Shown in pieces: positions 26,060 to 33,409 of a DNA stretch of 33,409 nt. Within the stretch, counting starts at the first letter, position 1. Each line of letters begins with the position of its first letter. The stretch comes from an uncultured Gammaproteobacteria bacterium (lineage in GTDB: Bacteria; Pseudomonadota; Gammaproteobacteria; Arenicellales; Poriferihabitantaceae). The stretch is from positions 1 to 33,409 of the forward strand of contig CALKKV010000075.1 of NCBI GenBank assembly GCA_937992195.1, read 5' to 3'. The notes under the pieces were generated by a model. The model saw only the letters and a program-made list of their open reading frames with translations, was not told the DNA's origin and did no database searches. Made by a program: the position numbers and the translations under genes.

Positions 26060-28534
26060 TTATCCAGGGGAAATTATATCATCCGGCTTTGTCTCAACAT
26101 GGGGGAACAAACGAGTTTCTTCTATTGAACCTGTTTGATCACGCCAAAACTTCTGTTCGCGCATTTTTTCTGACTGCACATAGATTCCTTTCTTATCGAA
26201 TAACACTTCAATTGCACCGTGTTCAGCTGTCGTAAGCAAAGGAACATTTTCTCTTCTATAGCGCTCGACGATGGTCTTATGTGGATGACCAAAGCGGTTG
26301 AGATAGCCGCTACTATTTAAGGCCAGTTTAGGGTTTACGGCACGAATCAGTCTCGGCACAGATGAAGTTAGTGAGCCATGATGTGGCACTTGCAGCAGAT
26401 CCGAGGAGAGAGAATCAACTCCCAACTTAAGCAGGTAGCGCTCGGCCGATTCTTCAACATCACCAGTCAGCAATACACTGCCAAATTTAGAAGACACCCT
26501 CAGCACACAAGAAGCATTGTTTCCGCTTCTTTTCGCGTCATCGACGGGCCATAAGACAGCGAATTCAACCCCATCCCAGCGCCAGTTTTGACCCGCTCTA
26601 CAATAGCGAACCTCCTCGCGCATATTTTTACTAACGGGCTCGCCAGACAGAATAGTTTTAGGCTCGTATTCTGCAACTACTGCAGCTGCGCCTCCAGCAT
26701 GATCGTTGTCTCCATGGCTCAATATCAGGAGATCTAAAGTACTCACTCCTCTTGCACGCAGGAATGGCACAACTACTGATTCTCCCATATCAAAACCACT
26801 TGGATATTTCGCACCCGTGTCAAAGACAAGAGTATGATGTTTGGTCTGTACCACAGATGCCAAACCTTGCCCAACATCCAGCATCGAGTAACGAAACTGT
26901 CCTTCGACCAAATGCGTTCTAGGCAGAAAGAAAAGCGGCAGAAACCACACGATAGACAACCACCTCCAAGGCAACGCCCTGCCGAACACAAGCATAACAA
27001 AACCCACAACCGCGACAACTACCGCGGCGTCAGTTGGCAAATGTTGACGCCAAACAGATAGAGTTAAATAACTTAACCACGATAATGGATACCAGATAAG
27101 TTCAAATAACCAGGCACTGAGCTGTAAAACAATCGTTGCAAGCTGTAAAAGCCCGAAACACCAGCACAGCAAAGCGCTTAAAACTAATGGCACAATAAGT
27201 AAACCGATCACCGGCACTGCAAGTAAGTTTGCAATAGGGGAAACCAGGGAAAGCTGCTGAAAACCAAGTAGAAATATCGGAATCATGCCAACAAACAACC
27301 AGGCCTGTAGCCGCACCCAGCCAAATACCAGCTTTCGCAATTTACCAATCGAGAGCTTAAGTAAAGAATCAGAGTCTGAGTGGGCGGTTACGCCCCTGCG
27401 AAAACTGAATATCAGCACTGCGACTGCGATAAACGATAACCAAAAACTACCTGATAGCGGCGCCAACGGGTTGGCAACGAGAAGCACAAAAAGCGCGATC
27501 GATAAAAACCAGCCAGGCGCAACTCTGTTGCGGCAAAGAAACATTACAGCAGCAAGAATTAACATCATCGCAGCTCTTTGAGTTGGCAACGTAAAACCCG
27601 CCAACATGGCGTAAAGCAGCGCTGCACCCAAACCAAAAATCCATCTCATTGCTGGCTTGGAGATGCGATAGCGCAATCGGCCCGTTAGTCTCCACAGCAA
27701 TCCACCCAATGAACCGGATATCATCGCAACAAGGCCAATATGCAAACCTGAAATCGCGACCAGATGCGCTGTACCAGTGTCCCGAAGCACATGCCAGATT
27801 TGGCGATCGATCTTGTCACGGACACCTACTGATAGTGCACCGAAAACAGCTTTTTGCTGATCACTTATTGATTGAACTGAGAGAAATTGAGCAAACCCTT
27901 TGCGCAGTTCGTTCACCTTAGATTTCAATACCGACGACCAGAAACTATCTGAGGAAAGCCGTACGGTACTACCTCTAACAATATAACCTTTCGCATTGAT
28001 CCCTTTGCTATACATCCACGCGGCTGAGTCAAAACCCATTCCGGGGTTTAACAAGCTACGAGGGCGTTTTAACCTTGTCATTAGCTGCCAGCGATCTCCT
28101 GACTTAAAACCGGATATTGACTGGTAACTTGTCAACCGTATGGTTCCTAGCGCTGCAATCGGCGTTTGATTGTGTGTTGCCCCTTCAACATCAAAGTCAA
28201 AACTGGAAACATTTCCTTCTACTTTCACCAGACTGGAAATCACCCCGACCACCAGAACGTCTTTTTTCTCAAGGGAAACCGGCAGCATCATTGCCTGAAA
28301 GCACGCAGCATTCCAGCTAGCCCAACATATTCCAAGCACGAAAGACAAAATAAAATATGCGCTCCGGAATCGGCAAAGAAGCGCGTATGAGAGTATGGCA
28401 AAAGCTGCAATCCAGTCTGACTCAGGCAGATCAGGAAAAAACCGAATAGCGATTACACCAAGAGAAAAACACAGTATCAAAAACGGTGTTGATTTTGCGG
28501 ACGACCTCGCAAGTCCTGAAATGAGATGCTTCAT
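26060..28534 (-). CDS. comEC: DNA internalization competence protein ComEC/Rec2
   Basis: The inner-membrane channel that passes single-stranded DNA into the cytoplasm in natural transformation. It has an N-terminal DUF4131 region with membrane helices and an OB-like soluble part; the Competence core with GTAHLVAISGLHIGLVAM; many helices up to about residue 530; and a C-terminal metallo-beta-lactamase-like domain with LSHGDNDHAGG (His607, His612) and VPHHGSLTSS, thought to be the nuclease for the other strand. With ATG 28534 it has 824 residues. GGAAGAGG sits five bases before that ATG, better than the GTG at 28558. Its usual neighbours exbB-exbD are 11 kb away in this window. Confidence 0.95.
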   Translation of the reverse strand: MKHLISGLARSSAKSTPFLILCFSLGVIAIRFFPDLPESDWIAAFAILSYALLCRFRSAYFILSFVLGICWASWNAACFQAMMLPVSLEKKDVLVVGVISSLVKVEGNVSSFDFDVEGATHNQTPIAALGTIRLTSYQSISGFKSGDRWQLMTRLKRPRSLLNPGMGFDSAAWMYSKGINAKGYIVRGSTVRLSSDSFWSSVLKSKVNELRKGFAQFLSVQSISDQQKAVFGALSVGVRDKIDRQIWHVLRDTGTAHLVAISGLHIGLVAMISGSLGGLLWRLTGRLRYRISKPAMRWIFGLGAALLYAMLAGFTLPTQRAAMMLILAAVMFLCRNRVAPGWFLSIALFVLLVANPLAPLSGSFWLSFIAVAVLIFSFRRGVTAHSDSDSLLKLSIGKLRKLVFGWVRLQAWLFVGMIPIFLLGFQQLSLVSPIANLLAVPVIGLLIVPLVLSALLCWCFGLLQLATIVLQLSAWLFELIWYPLSWLSYLTLSVWRQHLPTDAAVVVAVVGFVMLVFGRALPWRWLSIVWFLPLFFLPRTHLVEGQFRYSMLDVGQGLASVVQTKHHTLVFDTGAKYPSGFDMGESVVVPFLRARGVSTLDLLILSHGDNDHAGGAAAVVAEYEPKTILSGEPVSKNMREEVRYCRAGQNWRWDGVEFAVLWPVDDAKRSGNNASCVLRVSSKFGSVLLTGDVEESAERYLLKLGVDSLSSDLLQVPHHGSLTSSVPRLIRAVNPKLALNSSGYLNRFGHPHKTIVERYRRENVPLLTTAEHGAIEVLFDKKGIYVQSEKMREQKFWRDQTGSIEETRLFPHVETKPDDIISPG

Positions 28535-28752
28535 ATAATCCTCTTCCTTGAGAACCACCGAATCACGGTGTGGTAAAGTGTCGGAATACGTCGATCACGC
28601 GACCTCGTATTACGCGCTTGAAACCAAACACAGATCGACACACAATCGTCGCGGTGCTATGTTGTCGTTTGGCGGCTGTTCCTTCAGCTCCAATCATCAT
28701 AGCGAAAGCGATATAACTAGAGAACTCCTGTTCCCGTAATTTATTCTAACCA

Positions 28753-29277
28753 ATGCCAAGGCGTTTCATCAAGAAGCATCTTCCAAGCAGGAAGCGTATT
28801 CAATCGCTGAAGCTACACTATTACTTTGGCAATAGGATTAATGACCCCAAGCTTTGGTTAATCAACCGTCAAAGTGTTTCCAGAGCTACGGCAATCGGCC
28901 TGTTTTGCGCGTATTTACCAATGCCAATGGAAATGCTGCTAGCCGCAATGCTCGCCATTCTGTTACGTGCAAATCTACCTATCGCAGTGGTACTAGTTTG
29001 GGTATCCAATCCGTTTACCTGGCTAATTCTCTACACGCCACCGTATCTTCTTGGCTTAGCTATCACTGGCGAAGCCACGATTTCTCTAAACACAATTACC
29101 ATGCAAATGATGTTCCAGCAGCTCACTGCTTTATGGATTGGATGCTTGATTTTTGGTTCTGCCTCGGCGGTCGCTGGATACACACTTTGCAACGTGATCT
29201 GGCGCATGGTGATCGTCAACAAGTGGACTAGCCGAAAGAAAAAATTAGCCACAGCCGAACAGGACAATCAAGAATAA
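28753..29277 (+). CDS. DUF2062 family membrane protein
   Basis: A small inner-membrane protein of unknown function. It shows a basic N-terminus with PRRFIKKHLPSRKRI, then the DUF2062 core with SRATAIGLFCAYLPMPMEM, two or three hydrophobic helices between about 50 and 110 (including SNPFTWLILYTPPYLLG), another at about 122-150 and a charged C-terminal tail. Length 174. It is divergent from comEC, with which it is often paired in gammaproteobacteria. The 218 bases between the two genes hold no gene I can support. A strong bidirectional terminator follows its stop. Confidence 0.85.
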   Translation: MPRRFIKKHLPSRKRIQSLKLHYYFGNRINDPKLWLINRQSVSRATAIGLFCAYLPMPMEMLLAAMLAILLRANLPIAVVLVWVSNPFTWLILYTPPYLLGLAITGEATISLNTITMQMMFQQLTALWIGCLIFGSASAVAGYTLCNVIWRMVIVNKWTSRKKKLATAEQDNQE

Positions 29278-29306
29278 AAAAAGCCCTCGAAGTTCAAGGG
29301 CTTTTT
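29278..29306. terminator. bidirectional rho-independent terminator between the DUF2062 gene and mscL
   Basis: AAAAAGCCCT (29278-29287) and AGGGCTTTTT (29297-29306) form a perfect ten-base stem around a nine-base loop. The flanking A run on the left and T run on the right give U-tracts on both strands, so it can stop the DUF2062 transcript and the opposing mscL transcript. Confidence 0.9.
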
Positions 29307-29332
29307 ATTTTTCGGTTAAAGAACTACCGATG

Positions 29333-29749
29333 CTATTTTTTCAGTAGATCGCGAATTTCTCCTAACAAGGTTTCTTCCGCACTTGGCTCGGCAGGTTCTT
29401 CCTCTGCGGCTGCCTGCATTTTGTTTACCGCTTTTACAAGCAGGAATACAGCAAATCCCACAATGAGAAAACTAATAACGTGGTTAATAAAAGTACCAAA
29501 GTTGATAGTTACAGCACCTGCTTCCGCAGCAGCTTCAACCGTTGCATAAGGAGGAGGCACACTGCCTTCACTAAGCACAGCAAACAGATTACTAAAATCG
29601 ACCCCGCCCATGAGTAAGCCGATTGGCGGCATGATCACGTCAGCAACGAGAGAAGAGACTACCGTACCAAAGGCCGCACCGATGATGATACCAACCGCCA
29701 TATCCATGACGTTACCTTTCATTATAAATTTCTTAAACTCTTCTAACAT
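29333..29749 (-). CDS. mscL: large-conductance mechanosensitive channel
   Basis: A homopentameric inner-membrane channel that opens at high membrane tension to release solutes after osmotic downshock. The amphipathic start [20 protein letters not shown] is followed by TM1 (about 16-45, with [20 protein letters not shown]), a periplasmic loop that ends in [15 protein letters not shown]2 (about 83-108) and a C-terminal helix [11 protein letters not shown]. Length 138 (E. coli 136). A GAGGA lies upstream of the ATG. It runs towards the shared terminator. Confidence 0.97.
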   Translation of the reverse strand: MLEEFKKFIMKGNVMDMAVGIIIGAAFGTVVSSLVADVIMPPIGLLMGGVDFSNLFAVLSEGSVPPPYATVEAAAEAGAVTINFGTFINHVISFLIVGFAVFLLVKAVNKMQAAAEEEPAEPSAEETLLGEIRDLLKK

Positions 29750-30062
29750 TTTAATTCCTCATAGTTGTGATCAAATTAATAGTCTCTTCGCTGAAACACG
29801 ATTTGACAGGGGCTTTTACTAAATGCAAAACATAGCAGCTGCAACTTGGCAGACCATTTCGACTACGCTATTTGTCACTGTTTAAAAATGGTTTGAATTT
29901 GGGTAGCAAATCAATACTGCGAAAAAACTGATATCACCAAATCGACTTATGAATTGCTAATCCGTGCTGTTATCAGAACCCAATCAGTCAAGCTTTGCAC
30001 CGAGAGCTTAAGATAATTCATCTGCAGTATAAATCAATATCAAAAACGCCCCTTTTTAACAA
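29750..30062. other. intergenic region between mscL and groEL, no gene seen
   Basis: An AT-rich stretch of about 310 bases. It should contain the mscL promoter on the minus strand: a TTTGCA, 17 bases, TCAAAT pair is possible but matches each consensus hexamer in only four positions. I see no coding sequence, RNA gene or repeat that I can support. Confidence 0.4.
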
Positions 30063-30088
30063 AAAAACCCCGCCGAAGCGGGGTTTTT
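30063..30088 (-). terminator. rho-independent terminator of groESL
   Basis: AAAAACCCCGC (30063-30073) pairs perfectly with GCGGGGTTTTT (30078-30088) across four bases. Read on the minus strand the loop is TTCG, a stable tetraloop, and a run of T follows. It begins 24 bases beyond the groEL stop. Confidence 0.93.
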
Positions 30089-30111
30089 CAGACTCTTTGA
30101 AGACTGGACAA

Positions 30112-31767
<1,656 letters not shown>

Positions 31768-31797
31768 CTAAATAATCTTGTTTGTTCAGATGGCTGA

Positions 31798-32088
31798 TTA
31801 GCCTTCGACTACGCCCATGATGTCGTCTTCACGCATCACAAGCACTTCTTCACCACCAACTTTGACTTCGGTGCCGGAATATTTTCCGAATAACACGGTA
31901 TCGCCAACTTTGACGTCGAGACCTTTTTGGTCCCCGTTATCCAGAACCTTGCCATTACCAACAGCCAGGACTTCACCCTGCATCGGTTTTTCAGCAGCGG
32001 AATCCGGGATAACAATGCCCCCTGGGCTGGTTCGTTCTTCGTCAAGTCTCTTGACAATTACGCGATCATGAAGCGGACGGATATTCAT
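31798..32088 (-). CDS. groES: co-chaperonin GroES (Hsp10)
   Basis: The heptameric lid of GroEL. It starts [18 protein letters not shown], has the mobile loop [14 protein letters not shown] that contacts GroEL, and ends with [16 protein letters not shown] 32088 gives 96 residues, the family length (E. coli 97). The frame stays open a further 42 codons upstream to 32214, but that part is leader sequence and unlike the family. AGGAG lies about ten bases before the chosen ATG. It is the first gene of groES-groEL. Confidence 0.98.
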   Translation of the reverse strand: MNIRPLHDRVIVKRLDEERTSPGGIVIPDSAAEKPMQGEVLAVGNGKVLDNGDQKGLDVKVGDTVLFGKYSGTEVKVGGEEVLVMREDDIMGVVEG

Positions 32089-32290
32089 ACGCTCATTTCT
32101 CCTCTTTAAGATGAAAATAATTGATAAAAACGGCTGGCTAACCCGCAAAGGATGCGGCAACATCGCGACCCCATTACCCCGATCCAAATTGGAGGGAGCA
32201 AAGGCAGCTCGCATTCTCGACCAATTTACAACTGAATTACTGTAAAACAGGACAAATTTTGCTCACTAATGCGAACGCAATCGCGGTTTG

Positions 32291-32317
32291 TTAGCACTCA
32301 CCAACAGCGAGTGCTAA
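32291..32317. promoter_or_regulatory. CIRCE operator (HrcA-binding inverted repeat)
   Basis: TTAGCACTC (32291-32299), nine bases, GAGTGCTAA (32309-32317): a perfect match to the CIRCE consensus TTAGCACTC-N9-GAGTGCTAA bound by the heat-shock repressor HrcA. It overlaps or adjoins the predicted -10 region of the groESL promoter, so bound HrcA should block initiation. It is about 200 bases upstream of the groES ATG. Confidence 0.95.
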
Positions 32318-32344
32318 TAATAGTGTCCGTTTTATAAAAATCAA
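32317..32344 (-). promoter_or_regulatory. candidate sigma-70-type promoter of groESL
   Basis: On the minus strand TTGATT (32339-32344) is followed after 16 bases by TATTAT (32317-32322), which touches the CIRCE repeat; the start point would fall inside CIRCE, the usual placement. I found no good RpoH promoter (CTTGAA with CCCCAT) in this interval, unlike at clpB. Confidence 0.55.
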
Positions 32345-32432
32345 TGGCAATTCGAAAAATAATTGATCGCGCCCTACATTCAACTAGACCTAACAATTTA
32401 CTTAGTTCTCATTGGGCAACGGAACCTAGCAC

Positions 32433-32447
32433 TAACAAGTGTTGTTA
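32433..32447. repeat. short perfect inverted repeat upstream of the ABC-F gene
   Basis: TAACAA-GTG-TTGTTA, six-base arms with a three-base centre, 27 bases before the ABC-F start codon. It has too few GC pairs and no T-run to be a terminator, so it may be an operator or chance. Confidence 0.3.
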
Positions 32448-32474
32448 CATTTTGACCCAGAACCAGTTAACCCG

Positions 32475-33409
32475 ATGATTTCTTTAGACAATATTGCCCT
32501 ACGACGTGGATCACGATTACTGTTTGAAAACGTATCGCTCAAATTACACGGCAGTGAAAGAACAGGAATTGTTGGCGACAACGGCTGCGGAAAAAGTAGT
32601 CTGTTTGCTATGTTGCTCGGGGAAATTAGCTCTGATCAAGGTACAGTCGAGCTGCCGGCCAATGCATTGATCGCACATGTTGCGCAGCATACCCCCTCCT
32701 CTAGCCAGTCGGCATTGGACTTTGTCTTGGACGGAGACCGGGCTTTAAGGCGATTAGAATCAGAAATCACCGCCGCCCAGCTGGTCGACGATGGTGACAA
32801 ACTGGCCGAAGGTTACGCCGAGATGGAACGTATTGATGGCTATGCCGCACCAGCGCGGGCGGCCCGATTGCTGGACGGCCTCGGCTTTGGTAAAGACCAA
32901 ATGCAAGCTGAAACGCAGTCATTTTCTGGTGGTTGGCGGGTTCGTTTGAATCTTGCTCAGGCATTGATGAGCCCCTCAGATATTCTGTTGCTTGACGAAC
33001 CTACAAACCACCTGGATCTCGATGCTGTTGTTTGGTTAGAAGACTGGTTGTCAAGCTACCAAGGCACATTGCTGCTTATTTCCCATGACCGAGACTTTCT
33101 AGACGGCATCTGCAATCGAATCTTGCATATTGAACATTCACGAGTACGCTCATATGCAGGTAACTACAGCCGCTTTGAAAAAACTCGCGCTGAGGCAATG
33201 GCTGCTGAGCAAGCTGCATACACTAAACAGCAGCGAGCAATTTCTCATATGGAAGATTTTGTCCGGAGATTCAAGGCAAAAGCCACCAAAGCCAAGCAAG
33301 CACAGAGTCGAGTCAAAGCCCTGGAACGCATGCAAACCATTGCCCCGGCCCATATTTACTCCCCTTTTACCTTTAATTTTCTTGTGCCAAATCCAGCGTC
33401 TGACCCGCT
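32475..33409 (+). CDS. ABC-F family ATPase, YheS type (3' end outside the window)
   Basis: A cytoplasmic ABC-F protein with two ATPase domains in family members; such proteins act on the ribosome, not on a transporter. The visible 311 codons hold the first domain: Walker A GDNGCGKSS (Lys40), signature FSGGWRVRLNLAQAL, Walker B with ILLLDEPTNHLD (Asp174/Glu175), and switch His in LLISHDRDFL. The start of the inter-domain linker follows, with RRFKAKATKAKQAQSRVKAL and ERMQTIAPAH, which fits YheS better than Uup or EttA. The frame remains open at the window edge. No clear Shine-Dalgarno precedes ATG 32475. It diverges from groESL, so the two share a 386-base upstream region. Confidence 0.92.
   Translation, partial: MISLDNIALRRGSRLLFENVSLKLHGSERTGIVGDNGCGKSSLFAMLLGEISSDQGTVELPANALIAHVAQHTPSSSQSALDFVLDGDRALRRLESEITAAQLVDDGDKLAEGYAEMERIDGYAAPARAARLLDGLGFGKDQMQAETQSFSGGWRVRLNLAQALMSPSDILLLDEPTNHLDLDAVVWLEDWLSSYQGTLLLISHDRDFLDGICNRILHIEHSRVRSYAGNYSRFEKTRAEAMAAEQAAYTKQQRAISHMEDFVRRFKAKATKAKQAQSRVKALERMQTIAPAHIYSPFTFNFLVPNPASDP

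Noticed and set aside
28535..28752. possible small gene or promoter pair between comEC and the DUF2062 gene
   Set aside because: A TATAAC at 28712-28717 has no -35 at usual spacing, and short frames here lack ribosome-binding sites and recognisable content.
32089..32214. upstream extension of groES by 42 codons
   Set aside because: GroES conservation begins exactly at MNIRPLHDR (32088) and the extension is untranslated leader lying downstream of the promoter.

Overview
The window is a stretch of chromosome from a gammaproteobacterium of moderate GC. The evidence is split-subunit glycyl-tRNA synthetase (glyQ/glyS) beside gmhB and plsC, an arrangement known near the origin in Pseudomonas, plus PpsR/PpsA, RimO, an ExeA/GspB pair, ClpB and a YheS-type ABC-F protein. 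A marine, Cellvibrionales-like or related lineage is plausible, but I cannot name a genus. Most of the window is dense housekeeping sequence. I see no prophage, insertion sequence, CRISPR array, tRNA or rRNA.

Layout. At 1-2640 lies the AT-richer edge of a surface-glycan region: the C-terminal end of a membrane/TPR protein, a GT4 glycosyltransferase and, on the opposite strand, a decayed GT2 glycosyltransferase. At 2638-7549 (minus) are clpB, with a near-consensus sigma-32 promoter, then ppsR-rimO. ppsA (plus) diverges from ppsR. At 10.2-12.7 kb (minus) are gspB, an exeA-like ATPase and a YfcE-type phosphoesterase. glmU (plus) is followed by convergent exbB-exbD. At 15.5-18.5 kb (plus) a tight run holds an alkyltransferase-like protein, a periplasmic aspartic protease, pdxA and rsmA. 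At 18.5-23.3 kb (minus) glyQ-glyS-(MazG-like)-gmhB-plsC run with start/stop overlaps or short gaps. Then follow pgi and comEC-galE (minus), a DUF2062 membrane protein (plus), mscL (minus) and groES-groEL (minus). The ABC-F gene at the right edge (plus) runs out of the window.

How the parts relate. Several genes feed envelope synthesis: glmU (UDP-GlcNAc), gmhB (heptose for LPS), galE and pgi (sugar nucleotides), plsC (phospholipid) and the glycosyltransferases. ppsR/ppsA control gluconeogenic PEP formation. Heat-shock control appears split: clpB has a sigma-32 promoter, while groESL carries a perfect CIRCE operator, the HrcA-type signal, over a sigma-70-like promoter.

I did not find a clearly new multi-gene system. 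The points most worth a second look are the CIRCE/sigma-32 split, the stand-alone phosphoglucose isomerase resembling the C-terminal half of bifunctional transaldolase-PGI enzymes, the GT2 pseudogene whose inactivating lesions can be read directly, the MazG-like gene inside the glyQS-gmhB-plsC operon, and the displaced contexts of pdxA-rsmA and comEC/exbBD.
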